DNA of 64,000 bases, from the NCBI RefSeq assembly GCF_014196595.1, contig NZ_JACIEA010000001.1:1296546-1360545 (forward strand), read 5' to 3'. Every line of letters starts with the position of its first letter. Positions within the stretch are counted from its first letter, which is position 1. Below are positions 54,413 through 64,000 of this stretch, piece by piece. Under the pieces are notes generated by a model. That model saw only the letters and a program-made list of their open reading frames with translations. It ran no database searches and had not been told where the DNA came from. This stretch comes from Sphingorhabdus rigui. Its GTDB lineage: Bacteria; Pseudomonadota; Alphaproteobacteria; Sphingomonadales; Sphingomonadaceae. The position numbers and the translations under genes are program-made.

Positions 54413-55371
54413 TTGCTTTCAACTCCAATGGGAAAGAACATACTGAACCGGTCACCCACCAGCGGGTCAGAAAAGCGCTGGTCGGAAACCTTCAACGTCT
54501 TTTTTGCACCGTCGCCAACAATCTCGGCCACCGGCATACGTGACCAGAACAACAATGGCGTACCGCGGGCAATATGTGCCTCAAAAGCCTGGGAATCTTC
54601 ACGTCCCATATAATGGGCGCGAATGTCGTCATCGATGCGCGCGCCATGAAACGGCGTGTACGTGCCCTGCCCATAATGGCTGTCATCGCGCCAAAGCATT
54701 TCACGCTTCCAAAATTGCACAGGCACAGGGTTTGCGACAACCAGAGTCGGCATAATCTTATGCTGTTTCTGAACGGCTTGAGCGGTCAATTGCTCCGCCC
54801 TGCCCGTGATGAGCCCATTGGCCAAGAGATACGCGCAAATGGCGGCAAAACTGGCCAACGCCGGTGTGCGCCAGTTTGCGCGCCCCTTACGTTCGCGGCG
54901 AAGCGAAACCCAAACGCCGCATATCAGCGCAGCCCACAGCCAGATGTCGATGATGAATAACGTATCGCCATAAAACCATTGGTTCGAAAATGGTTCGAGC
55001 AAACGGATCCCGTAACTGTTGAACCAGTCGAAAAGCGGGTGGCTCAAGCATCCAACATAAGCCAGCGCCAACAACCAGCCTTTATGGACGGGCAACCTTT
55101 TCTCAGGCCGCTTTCCGCGTCTTTCTTGCCAGCGATCAAAGCACAGCATGATGCCCCACAACATCAGCGGCAGCACCAGCATCGCGATTGGACCATGCGT
55201 GAGGCCGCGCCGGATCGCCAAATGCTGCTGCCCGCCCAGCAAAGTCGCCACGGCGTCAATATCGGGGATGTTCGCAGCAATAATCAGCGTGGGCATGGCA
55301 AGGCCAGTCCGCCGCTTCAACCCCATTTGCCCGATGAGCGCGCCAACAAGGCTATGAGTGAGATTATCCAT
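54409..55371 (-). CDS. membrane-bound metal-dependent hydrolase (DUF457/YdjM-like)
   Basis: 320 aa with several hydrophobic helices. N-terminal MDNLTHSLVGALIGQ (metal His), NIPDIDAV (Asp pair), RRGLTHGPIAM and CLSHPLFDWFNSYGIRL are the family's conserved His/Asp sites. Predicted zinc-dependent phosphatase-like or nuclease-like membrane enzyme (LexA-regulated YdjM in E. coli belongs here). The ATG at 55371 gives the family start. Together with phr it may be a DNA-damage unit; inference only. Confidence 0.85.
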   Translation of the reverse strand: MDNLTHSLVGALIGQMGLKRRTGLAMPTLIIAANIPDIDAVATLLGGQQHLAIRRGLTHGPIAMLVLPLMLWGIMLCFDRWQERRGKRPEKRLPVHKGWLLALAYVGCLSHPLFDWFNSYGIRLLEPFSNQWFYGDTLFIIDIWLWAALICGVWVSLRRERKGRANWRTPALASFAAICAYLLANGLITGRAEQLTAQAVQKQHKIMPTLVVANPVPVQFWKREMLWRDDSHYGQGTYTPFHGARIDDDIRAHYMGREDSQAFEAHIARGTPLLFWSRMPVAEIVGDGAKKTLKVSDQRFSDPLVGDRFSMFFPIGVESK

Positions 55372-55383
55372 AACAAATTTACT

Positions 55384-55848
55384 CGCACAAAGGCACGAAG
55401 GCACAAAGATAGGATTTAAGCTAAGGGTCGGTAATAATCGTTCGCCAGTCGCTTTACGCCATCGCGAAATGTTTCCATTCCGAAATTCATTAGCAAACCT
55501 AATGGAAGTCTCATCAGCCTCAGATACGTGAGAACCTGCTTTGCATGCACCGCCGCATGCTTTTCCGTCGACTTAATTTCAATCAGCAGGCTGCGTTCAA
55601 CCAACAGATCGGCGCGAAAGCCCTGCTCAAGAACGCGTCCGTTATACGAAATTGGAATGACTTTTTGAACCTCGACAAAAAGCCCGCGATCTTTGAGCGC
55701 CTCACACAAAAGAAGCTCATAGACCGATTCCAAAAGGCCCGGTCCAAGCTCTTTGTGAAGCTTAAAGCCGCAATCTATCGCTGCCTTTGCTAGTGCTTCA
55801 ACGTCGCCCTGCACCAAAACCTCCTTCGTGCCTTCGTGCCTTTGTGCG
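55384..55848. mobile_element. inverted-repeat-bounded GxxExxY cassette
   Basis: A perfect 21-bp inverted repeat, at 55384-55404 and 55828-55848, flanks a single gene of 402 bases. Each arm is built of three tandem 8-base units GCACRAAG. The right arm ends 11 bases upstream of the gene start and the left arm begins 12 bases after its stop. No transposase is present. I read it as a small non-autonomous mobile unit, or as a regulatory repeat that always travels with this gene family. The exact outer edges and any target duplication are not clear. Confidence 0.6.
55416..55817 (-). CDS. GxxExxY protein (PD-(D/E)XK nuclease-like)
   Basis: 133 aa with the family signature GPGLLESVYE at residues 25-34 and a nuclease-like core RADLLVERSLLIEIKS (Asp70, Glu80, Lys82), the pattern of PD-(D/E)XK enzymes. 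Function is unproven in bacteria; members are scattered and often surrounded by direct and inverted repeats. Here it sits inside perfect inverted repeats, between korB and the DUF457 gene, in the same direction as both. Confidence 0.85.
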   Translation of the reverse strand: MVQGDVEALAKAAIDCGFKLHKELGPGLLESVYELLLCEALKDRGLFVEVQKVIPISYNGRVLEQGFRADLLVERSLLIEIKSTEKHAAVHAKQVLTYLRLMRLPLGLLMNFGMETFRDGVKRLANDYYRPLA

Positions 55849-55860
55849 CGTTAAAATCAA

Positions 55861-56907
55861 TTAAGTCTCCGGATGGCCCTCGGCTACGGTCCAGGTTTGT
55901 CCCTTTGCCAGCAGCTTGCCGAGATCAGGTGATTTACCTGCACTGGCCGACTCGTTTTGCGCGATGACGGCGTCGTTAAAGGTCGGGCGTGGATCGTCGT
56001 ACAGGACGCCGAGTGCCATGGGGAATTCGCCAAATGGCATTTCCACAAGCATGTGCGCGAGCGAACGGTTGGTCACGTCATGGACGATAACGCCCGCGCT
56101 CTGCCAATCGCCATCAACGACATCGACAACCTTCAGCGTCAGCCCAACATTGTCGAGCGCAATGCCTTTGGTGCCGCCGGACTTTTCGCTGCCGAACAAC
56201 ATCGGCTCACCATTACGCAGCCACAATTGGTGGCCGTCAGCACCCTTTGGCGCAGCGAAGTCTTCAAACACGTCCTTGTTATACACGATGCAGTTCTGGA
56301 AGATTTCGATGAACGCCGCGCCGCGATGGGCGTGCGCTGCCTTCAGCACGTCAGGCAGATTTTTCGACACATCAAAGCCGCGCGCAACAAACCGCGCGCC
56401 TGAACCCAGCGCAAACGCACATGGCGTGGCTGGACGATCAACCGAGCCATAAGGCGTCGACGGGCTGTTAGTGCCAACGCGCGATGTTGGCGAATATTGG
56501 CCCTTGGTCAGGCCGTAAATTTCATTGTTGAACAGCATGATCTGGCAATCCAGATTGCGGCGCAGCAAATGCATCGTGTGGTTGCCGCCGATCGACAGCG
56601 CATCGCCATCGCCCGTGATAATCCATACATCAAGATCGGGATTGGCGAGCTTTACACCCGTCGCCACCGCAGGTGCGCGGCCGTGGATGGTGTGGAAGCC
56701 ATAAGTTTCCATATAATATGGGAAGCGCGACGAGCAGCCGATGCCGCTGATGAACACGGTGTTTTCGGGCGTGCCGCCGATTTCAGGCATGGTGCGCTGC
56801 ACCGCCTTCAAAATCGCATAGTCACCACAGCCAGGGCACCAGCGAACCTCTTGGTCGGTTTCCCAATCCTTGGGCGTCGTCGCTTTCACGGGGGTCATAT
56901 CGTTCAT
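55861..56907 (-). CDS. korB: 2-oxoacid:ferredoxin oxidoreductase beta subunit
   Basis: 348 aa. Thiamine-diphosphate subunit of 2-oxoglutarate (or pyruvate):ferredoxin oxidoreductase. Cys24 and Cys27 (WCPGCGDYAIL) and Cys58 (GIGCSSRFP) match the 4Fe-4S site; the TPP motif is GDGDALSIGGNH, and LFNNEIYGLTKGQYSPTS is present. It overlaps the korA stop by one base. This type, with fused gamma-alpha subunit, occurs in aerobes as an oxygen-tolerant alternative or supplement to the oxoglutarate dehydrogenase complex. Confidence 0.94.
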   Translation of the reverse strand: MNDMTPVKATTPKDWETDQEVRWCPGCGDYAILKAVQRTMPEIGGTPENTVFISGIGCSSRFPYYMETYGFHTIHGRAPAVATGVKLANPDLDVWIITGDGDALSIGGNHTMHLLRRNLDCQIMLFNNEIYGLTKGQYSPTSRVGTNSPSTPYGSVDRPATPCAFALGSGARFVARGFDVSKNLPDVLKAAHAHRGAAFIEIFQNCIVYNKDVFEDFAAPKGADGHQLWLRNGEPMLFGSEKSGGTKGIALDNVGLTLKVVDVVDGDWQSAGVIVHDVTNRSLAHMLVEMPFGEFPMALGVLYDDPRPTFNDAVIAQNESASAGKSPDLGKLLAKGQTWTVAEGHPET

Positions 56908-58775
56908 TATAAAGCACTCCCAATCGCGGCTTCAATTTCGGCGATAGTAAATGGCTGACCGGACACTTTGTTCACGGGCTGCGCATCCACAAGGAACTGG
57001 TCACGCAATATCGTCTTCAACTGGCCCGTGTTCATTTCGGGGACGATGATCTTGTCAAAGCTCTTCAACAACTCGGCCATGTTTTTCGGCATGGGCCAGA
57101 TATGGCGAATGTGGACATGCGCGACATCAACACCTTCGGCGCGCTTGCGGCGGACGGCTTGCTTGATGGGTCCATAGGTTGAACCCCAGCCAACGACAGC
57201 AAGCTTCGCGCCTGCTGCGCCCTGCTCGACGATCTGGTCGGGAATGCTGTCGGCGACGCCGTTTACCTTGGCCGAACGAATATCGGTCATCGCCTGGTGG
57301 TTGGCCGGTGCATAGTTGATGTGGCCGGTATCGACTTCTTTTTCGATACCACCAATGCGGTGCAGCAATCCGGGCGTGCCGGGCTTCACCCATGGGCGCT
57401 TCAATTTATGGTCGCGCGAATAGGGCTTGAAGCCATCTTCGGGCACGCTTTCCAGAAACTCGACCGGGAATGGCGTATACTCTTCGAGATCGGGCACCAG
57501 CCATGGTTCAGCCGCGTTGGCGATATAGCCATCGGTAAGCAACATCACTGGCGTCATATACTCAACCGCAATCCGCACAGCTTCCACCGCGCAGTCAAAA
57601 CAATCAACGGGCGAGCGTGCTGCGATCACGGGCATCGGTGCATCACCGTTGCGGCCGTACACCGCCTGATACAGATCGGACTGCTCGGTCTTGGTTGGCA
57701 GGCCCGTCGAAGGGCCGCCACGCTGGCTGTTGACGATCACCAACGGAAGCTCGGTCATGATGGCAAGACCCATGGCTTCACCCTTCAACGCAATGCCGGG
57801 ACCAGACGAGCTGGTAACGCCAAGCTGTCCTGCATAGCTTGCGCCAATGGCCGAACAAATCGCGGCAATTTCATCTTCGGCCTGGAATGTGGTGATACCA
57901 TATTCTTTCAAGCGGCTGAGGTGATGCAAAATCGCGGATGCTGGCGTGATGGGGTATCCGCCGAAGAACATCTTCAGGCCAGCGAGTTGTGCGCCAGCGA
58001 CCAAGCCATAAGAAATGGATTCGGCGCCCGTAACCGTCCGATAAAGACCCGCAGGTGCAGGCGCGGCATCGACATGATATTGCTTCAGCGGTCCGGCCAA
58101 TTCAGCGGTCTCACCATAAGCATGGCCAGCATTCAGCGCCGCGATATTGGCGTCGGCCAAAACCTGATTCTTTGCAAATTTCGCGTTCAGCCAATCGATG
58201 ATAGGCTGACGATCACGATCAAACATCCATAACGCAAGACCAAGCGTCCACATATTCTTACAACGCAACGCGTCTTTGTTGCCCATGCCAAACGGCTTGA
58301 CGGCTTCCAGCGTCAGCGCGCTGATATCGAACGCCAGCACCTGCCATTTCGCAAGGCTGCCATCTTCAAACGGGTTGCTGGTATATTTGGCTTTATCGAG
58401 GTTGCGTTGGTTAAACTCGCCTGTGTCCGCGATAATCAAACCGCCTTCGCGCAACGACCCGACATTGGTTTTCAGTGCGGCGGGGTTCATCGCGATCAGC
58501 ACGTCGGGCTGGTCGCCAGCGGTGTCGATTGCGGACGAACCAAAGTTAATCTGAAACGCCGAAACACCGAAAAGCGTGCCGATTGGTGCGCGGATTTCGG
58601 CAGGAAAATCAGGGAATGTGGCAAAGTCATTGCCCGCCAATGCCGACGACAGCGTAAACTGTCCCCCGGTCAACTGCATGCCGTCGCCGCTGTCCCCTGC
58701 AAAGCGCACAACAACTGCGTCGCTTTGCACTGGAGTATGTCCGCTCGTCTGTTCGTCTTTGAATGCCGTAGCCAT
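56907..58775 (-). CDS. korA: 2-oxoacid:ferredoxin oxidoreductase alpha subunit (gamma-alpha fusion)
   Basis: 622 aa. N-terminal gamma domain (VVRFAGDSGDGMQLTGGQF) fused to the pyrimidine-binding alpha domain with GYPITPASAILHHL, FQAEDEIAAICSAIGASYAG, TSSSGPGIALKGEAMGLA and NSQRGGPSTGLPTKTEQSDL. No delta ferredoxin subunit is encoded nearby. I chose the ATG at 58775; the frame runs upstream to 58961 across the divergent esterase promoter. First gene of korAB. Confidence 0.94.
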   Translation of the reverse strand: MATAFKDEQTSGHTPVQSDAVVVRFAGDSGDGMQLTGGQFTLSSALAGNDFATFPDFPAEIRAPIGTLFGVSAFQINFGSSAIDTAGDQPDVLIAMNPAALKTNVGSLREGGLIIADTGEFNQRNLDKAKYTSNPFEDGSLAKWQVLAFDISALTLEAVKPFGMGNKDALRCKNMWTLGLALWMFDRDRQPIIDWLNAKFAKNQVLADANIAALNAGHAYGETAELAGPLKQYHVDAAPAPAGLYRTVTGAESISYGLVAGAQLAGLKMFFGGYPITPASAILHHLSRLKEYGITTFQAEDEIAAICSAIGASYAGQLGVTSSSGPGIALKGEAMGLAIMTELPLVIVNSQRGGPSTGLPTKTEQSDLYQAVYGRNGDAPMPVIAARSPVDCFDCAVEAVRIAVEYMTPVMLLTDGYIANAAEPWLVPDLEEYTPFPVEFLESVPEDGFKPYSRDHKLKRPWVKPGTPGLLHRIGGIEKEVDTGHINYAPANHQAMTDIRSAKVNGVADSIPDQIVEQGAAGAKLAVVGWGSTYGPIKQAVRRKRAEGVDVAHVHIRHIWPMPKNMAELLKSFDKIIVPEMNTGQLKTILRDQFLVDAQPVNKVSGQPFTIAEIEAAIGSAL

Positions 58776-58909
58776 GCGTTCTAGCCCGTCTTTAATTGCA
58801 ACTTTATTGCCTTTTCGCCTAATCCCATTCGCCGCGCACTGCAATGTTAGAAAAACTATAGGTGGATATGCTGGACGCATTGCCCAAGCCACCCTAGGAA
58901 GCGGCTGAA

Positions 58910-59881
58910 ATGGAGAATGCGATGACCGATACCCCACCTTATGTCCGTCCAGACGTGGCATTGTTTCTGCAATTTCTGAACGCGGTACCCGGCCCTAAAT
59001 TTTGGCAAGTGCCCGTTGATGATGCACGCGCGATGACCGCTGCGATGCGCGACGTTGCCGATGCACCCGTTGGCGAACTGGCGGTTATCCGCGATTTATC
59101 GATTCCCGGCCCCGCCGGTGCCATCCCCGCGCGATTATATGACAGCCGCGAAGAGCGCGAAGCTGGCCCTGTCATGGTGTTTTACCATGGCGGCGGATTC
59201 GTTATCGGCAGCCTCTATACCTATGAACCCTATTGCGCAGAAGTTGCGCGCCTTCTCGATTTGCCGGTCATCTCCATCGATTACCGGCTGTCACCCGAAT
59301 ATCCATTCCCTGCCCCGGCCGAAGATTGTGAAGCCGCAACGCGCTGGATTGCAACAAGCCCTGCGGAACTTGGACGGCGGGTGACTGGGCTGATTACGTC
59401 CGGCGACAGTGCTGGCGGTAACCTAGCGATTGTCACCACCATGGCGCTTCGCGACCGTCCGGCCGCCGTGCCTGTGTTGGTGCAACATCCGATTTACCCC
59501 GTCGTGACGCTCGATGCTGACTGGCCGAGCATGCGCGAATTTGCCAACGGCTATTTGCTAACCGACGAAGCAATGGCCTATTTCGGCGAAGGCCACGCAG
59601 CAACACCCGGAGACTATCGTTCCGAGCCGTTGAATTTCAGCCAGCAGGGCATGCCACCGAGCCTTGTCACCACCGCAAGCCTTGATCCGTTGCGCGACCA
59701 AGGCATCGCTTATGTTGAAAAGCTGAAACAGGACGGTGTGCGCGTTGAACATCGCAGTGCCGAGGGCAATATTCACGGGCATATCAACATCCGCCAGGCT
59801 ATCCCATCGGTCCAATCGGACATCGAGGGCAATATCGCCGCGCTCAAAAACCTGCTGGCAGAAGTGGCGGCAACAGCATGA
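58910..59881 (+). CDS. HSL-family alpha/beta-hydrolase (esterase/lipase)
   Basis: 323 aa. Oxyanion motif HGGG at residues 93-96, nucleophile Ser167 in SGDSAGGNL, the Asp in SLDPLRDQGIAYVE and the His in GNIHGHINI complete the triad. Hydrolyses short-chain esters by family; substrate unknown. ATG at 58910 with AGGAAG 8 bases upstream; the ATG at 58922 with GGAG upstream is about as likely. Stop overlaps rppH by 4 bases. Confidence 0.9.
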   Translation: MENAMTDTPPYVRPDVALFLQFLNAVPGPKFWQVPVDDARAMTAAMRDVADAPVGELAVIRDLSIPGPAGAIPARLYDSREEREAGPVMVFYHGGGFVIGSLYTYEPYCAEVARLLDLPVISIDYRLSPEYPFPAPAEDCEAATRWIATSPAELGRRVTGLITSGDSAGGNLAIVTTMALRDRPAAVPVLVQHPIYPVVTLDADWPSMREFANGYLLTDEAMAYFGEGHAATPGDYRSEPLNFSQQGMPPSLVTTASLDPLRDQGIAYVEKLKQDGVRVEHRSAEGNIHGHINIRQAIPSVQSDIEGNIAALKNLLAEVAATA

Positions 59882-60363
59882 GCATATCGTTGGAAGATTT
59901 ACCGTACCGTCCCTGCGCCGGCATCATGCTCGCCAATATGCAGGGCAAGATATTTGTCGGGCAACGCTTGGACAGCCCCGTCGGAACCGATGCATGGCAA
60001 ATGCCACAAGGCGGCATCGACGATGGTGAGGATGCGGAGACTGCGGCGCTACGCGAGCTATTCGAAGAAACCGGCGTGCGCGCGGATTTGGTCGATATTC
60101 TCGCGCGCAGCCGCGATGAACATTTCTATGACTTACCCGATGATATGATTGGCCGCATTTGGAAGGGCAAATATCGCGGGCAACGCCAGCATTGGTTTCT
60201 AATGCGCTTCAAAGGGACCGATGCCGATATCAACATCGAAACGGCGCATCAGGAATTTAGCAAGTGGCAGTGGATCGATGCACCGCAATTGCCCCAACTG
60301 ATCGTCCCGTTCAAAAAGCGGCTGTACGAGAATATTCTCGCGGAGTTTGCAGACCTGATTTGA
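59878..60363 (+). CDS. rppH: RNA pyrophosphohydrolase
   Basis: Removes pyrophosphate from mRNA 5' ends and so starts decay. 161 aa Nudix hydrolase with the box at residues 45-67 (GGIDDGEDAETAALREL, then FEETGV). The starting RPCAGIMLAN and WQMPQGGIDDGE are diagnostic for RppH, as is the length. The ATG overlaps the esterase stop. Confidence 0.95.
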   Translation: MSISLEDLPYRPCAGIMLANMQGKIFVGQRLDSPVGTDAWQMPQGGIDDGEDAETAALRELFEETGVRADLVDILARSRDEHFYDLPDDMIGRIWKGKYRGQRQHWFLMRFKGTDADINIETAHQEFSKWQWIDAPQLPQLIVPFKKRLYENILAEFADLI

Positions 60364-60395
60364 CGCCGTTCCGCGTGCGGAACGCATCCGCGCCC

Positions 60396-60923
60396 TTAAT
60401 TGGGTTGCGGAACCGGCACGCTAGCGACGCTTGGTTTCGCATCGGCTGCGCTTGCCTGCATTTGCGGTTTTTCGCTAGCCTTGCTGGATGCAAGCGCAAG
60501 CCGGTCAACAGCGCTGCAGTCCGCACGGCATAATGTTTTCAGACGCGCGATATTTTTGCCCGCTTGCTCAATTGCCCCCTTGGCAATCATCGCATCGGCC
60601 TGCTCGGCCAATGCAACCTGATCATTGGGTTCAAGTTCCAACGCTTCTGTGTAAAAGCGGATCGCTTTACCATTCAGTCCCTGGGCCTTCACCGCGCGCG
60701 CCATCGCAATATATGCAGGGCGATTGCGCGGGTCTACCGCCAGTGCGGATTCATACCAGCTGATCGCATTGTCGAACCGTCCAGCGCTCGATTCCTGGTC
60801 CCCCGTCTGCATCAGGGCAATGGAGCGAGCGTCGATATCATCATCCGCGCGTCCGCCGATGCTGGCGCTCGACATGACCGCTAATGTGAACGACAGCGCA
60901 ATAGCCGCGGGAGAAAAACGCAT
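60396..60923 (-). CDS. exported TPR protein
   Basis: 175 aa with a signal peptide (RFSPAAIALSFTLAVMSSASI) and two TPR repeats (about residues 45-110: GRFDNAISWYESALAVDP, GLNGKAIRFYTEALELEP), then an Ala/Ser/Pro tail. Two nearby Cys (LCRADC) may form a disulfide. Alternative start: a GTG at 60962 that overlaps the rsmB-like stop as GTGA. Function unknown; periplasmic scaffold by architecture. Confidence 0.78.
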   Translation of the reverse strand: MRFSPAAIALSFTLAVMSSASIGGRADDDIDARSIALMQTGDQESSAGRFDNAISWYESALAVDPRNRPAYIAMARAVKAQGLNGKAIRFYTEALELEPNDQVALAEQADAMIAKGAIEQAGKNIARLKTLCRADCSAVDRLALASSKASEKPQMQASAADAKPSVASVPVPQPN

Positions 60924-60958
60924 AAACAATATCCATATCTTTTTGGAACGTGATGCTA

Positions 60959-62140
60959 TCACAGCTTTTGGAGCCTCGCGAAGAAGAATCCATCGCTGGC
61001 ATCGTGATGCGGGGTCAACAATATGCCGTCGCCGTCGGCACGGCCCATCGACACGCCCGTATCGGCCGCGCGCCAGCCCGGATGCGATTTTAAGAACGCC
61101 GCCACTTGGCCCTTGCCCTCACTCTCAATCAGCGAGCACACGGCATAAACCAGATAGCCGCCGCGCACGACCATGTCGGCGCCAATGTCCAACAGCTTCG
61201 CCTGTTCATCAACAACGCGCTTCAACCGCGCTGCATCCAAACGCCAGCGCGTCTCTGGATTGCGCCGCCATGTCCCGCTTCCCGAACAAGGTGCGTCAAT
61301 GAGGACAAGGTCGCAGCCACCGACCAATTCGGACAGCATTTCTTTTTCTTTGCCCGGATTGAGCAAACGCGTTTCGATATTGGTGGCGCCAGACCGGTTG
61401 GCCCGAGGTTTCAACTGGTCCAGCCGGTTGCGGTTTGTGTCGGTTGCGATCAACCGTCCCTGATTTCGCATCGCGGCGGCGAGTGCGAGGGTTTTGCCAC
61501 CAGCGCCGGCGCACAGGTCAAGCACCGTGCCAGCACCCTTTGCCTGACATGCCTCTACAATCAGCTGGCTTCCCAGATCCTGAATTTCCACCTGACCGTC
61601 TTCCACGGCGGGGTGGCTGTCGATGGCAGTCCCGCCCGGCAGGCGGAGCGCATATTCGAGGTGCGGAAGGACTTCAGCGTCGGGAAACGTCGCGGATACT
61701 TCGGCACGGCTCGCCTTCAACGCATTCACGCGCAAGTCCATAGGAGCGCGGTCAAGCAGGCTTGCCTGCTCGGCCTCGTCAACATGGGCGGAAAACAAAG
61801 GTTTGATCCATTTGGGCAGTCCGCCACCCGTTGATCGCGCTTCGCCGGGCTCAATCGCCGCTGGACCATAATCGGTGCCGTCGAACAATGCCGCCAGTTC
61901 CGGATCGGCATCCGCCATTGCGACAAAGGCAGACCGCGCTGTCGCTGGCCTTTTGCCAAAGCGGCGGATGGCGCCCCACGCCAAATCGCGGACAGCACGG
62001 CGGTCTTTCGAGCCAGCATAACGCCGCTCGGCAAAAAAGCGCTTTGCAAGCTGGTCAGCAGATGCGCCGCCATCACGTGCGGAAAGGATGATTTGGTCAA
62101 CCAATTCAATGGCTGACTGCAGGCGAGCAGCAGGTCTCAT
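60959..62140 (-). CDS. RsmB-type rRNA m5C methyltransferase
   Basis: 393 aa. The N-terminal helical domain is NusB-like; the catalytic NOP2/Sun domain has the AdoMet motif VLDLCAGAGGKTLALAAAM, the Cys motif LIDAPCSGSGTWRRNPE and the nucleophile Cys in VYAVCSLIESEG. The target is expected to be C967 of 16S rRNA, but other paralogues exist. It starts 3 bases after the guaB stop. Confidence 0.9.
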   Translation of the reverse strand: MRPAARLQSAIELVDQIILSARDGGASADQLAKRFFAERRYAGSKDRRAVRDLAWGAIRRFGKRPATARSAFVAMADADPELAALFDGTDYGPAAIEPGEARSTGGGLPKWIKPLFSAHVDEAEQASLLDRAPMDLRVNALKASRAEVSATFPDAEVLPHLEYALRLPGGTAIDSHPAVEDGQVEIQDLGSQLIVEACQAKGAGTVLDLCAGAGGKTLALAAAMRNQGRLIATDTNRNRLDQLKPRANRSGATNIETRLLNPGKEKEMLSELVGGCDLVLIDAPCSGSGTWRRNPETRWRLDAARLKRVVDEQAKLLDIGADMVVRGGYLVYAVCSLIESEGKGQVAAFLKSHPGWRAADTGVSMGRADGDGILLTPHHDASDGFFFARLQKL

Positions 62141-62143
62141 GCG

Positions 62144-63616
<1,473 letters not shown>

Positions 63617-63658
63617 TTAAGCTTTGATTCGTGGCGGCCCATGTAAACAGTAAGTCCC

Positions 63659-64000
63659 TTATTCGCCAGCCTTCTTGGATTTATATTTTCTGGCGTCCGC
63701 AAAATAGCGGCCAAGCGCAATGTGCAAGTCAGCGTCATCGGCCGCGCCGCCAAGCTCCGTCTTATCCGTGAGCTCATCATCAGGGCCATGATAATCGCTG
63801 CCCAGAAACTTTTGCATCAGCTCAAGATCGGCGAACGAACCACCGACCATGAGCGCAGGCACGCCCTTTTGCGCGAGTGCCCAGCCGTCCTGCCTTTGGA
63901 TAAACGCATTTGCATCGGTCGAACTTTCAATCGCCCTACCCGTCTTTTTTGCTACCGCCTCAACCGTGGCATCATATGGGGTGGTTCCGCGACCGATGAT
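63659..64000 (-). CDS. M28-family zinc peptidase, C-terminal part
   Basis: The last 113 codons of a gene entering from the right edge; the frame is open to base 64000. The segment AFIQRQDGWALAQKGVPALM, then VGGSF and YHGPDDELT, is the pattern of M28 aminopeptidases, with the metal His in YHGPDDE. The short frame start at 63862 is an internal GTG codon, not a real start. The tail is Lys-rich (ARKYKSKKAGE). Confidence 0.82.
   Translation of the reverse strand: MIGRGTTPYDATVEAVAKKTGRAIESSTDANAFIQRQDGWALAQKGVPALMVGGSFADLELMQKFLGSDYHGPDDELTDKTELGGAADDADLHIALGRYFADARKYKSKKAGE

Noticed and set aside
57297-58232. 311-codon frame opposite korA
   Set aside because: Antisense mirror of korA.

Overview
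The window is a stretch of ordinary chromosome from an alphaproteobacterium. The gene set points to Sphingomonadales (Sphingorhabdus/Sphingopyxis-like): two large TonB-dependent receptors, a ChpT phosphotransferase next to a compact cheAWYBR set, a dapF-mtaB-ftsY-yciB string, a psp locus with extra small membrane proteins, and an RppH/RsmB/GuaB block. This placement is inference from protein resemblance and gene order, not from a 16S gene, which is absent here. Genes are tightly packed, with many 4-nt ATGA or GTGA overlaps, and no gap between genes exceeds about 300 bases.

Layout. 1-2.8 kb: end of a DHA2 drug exporter, a DsbA-fold isomerase and asd. 2.8-6.6 kb (minus): ffh-rpsP-rimM-trmD-rplS, closed by a strong terminator. 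6.9-12.9 kb (plus): a GGDEF/EAL protein, dapF-mtaB-ftsY-yciB and a PuuD-like membrane protein. 12.9-16.8 kb: the phage-shock locus, with pspF divergent from a sigma-54 promoter that drives a 62-aa membrane protein, pspA, pspB, pspC, two more PspB-like proteins and sufE. 16.8-21.8 kb (minus): Yip1 protein, J-protein, DUF2946 protein, TonB receptor and PepSY protein, the last three probably a metal-uptake unit. 21.9-22.6 kb: a DUF4345-like protein running into the 3' end of rnpB (RNase P RNA). 22.6-29.8 kb (minus): JAMM peptidase, chpT, cheA, cheW, cheY, cheB, cheR and an amidase. 29.8-32.5 kb (plus): rluD, rpoH, mtgA. 32.5-42.8 kb (minus): a second TonB receptor, clpX, clpP, tig, tRNA-Leu(UAG) and gatCAB. 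42.9-46.7 kb (plus): a DUF3089 hydrolase, ruvX, pyrB and a catalytically dead pyrC homologue. 46.8-50.6 kb (minus): hisI-lipoprotein, and parA-RHH protein-SPOR/TPR protein. 50.7-52.9 kb (plus): purF and an SDR. 53.0-58.8 kb (minus): korAB, a GxxExxY nuclease-like gene inside perfect inverted repeats, a DUF457 membrane hydrolase and a photolyase. 58.9-60.4 kb (plus): an esterase and rppH. 60.4-64 kb (minus): M28 peptidase end, guaB, rsmB-like methyltransferase and a TPR protein.

Most genes are housekeeping: translation and protein targeting (S16, L19, TrmD, RimM, Ffh, FtsY, trigger factor, GatCAB), proteostasis (ClpXP, RpoH), envelope stress (Psp), pyrimidine and purine synthesis, and signalling. 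The parts most worth a second look are the expanded psp locus, with an internal terminator-like hairpin and three PspB-like proteins; the inverted-repeat-bounded GxxExxY cassette; the rnpB overlaps; the dead PyrC homologue; the orphan ParA/RHH/SPOR cluster; and the oppositely charged tails on S16 and trigger factor.
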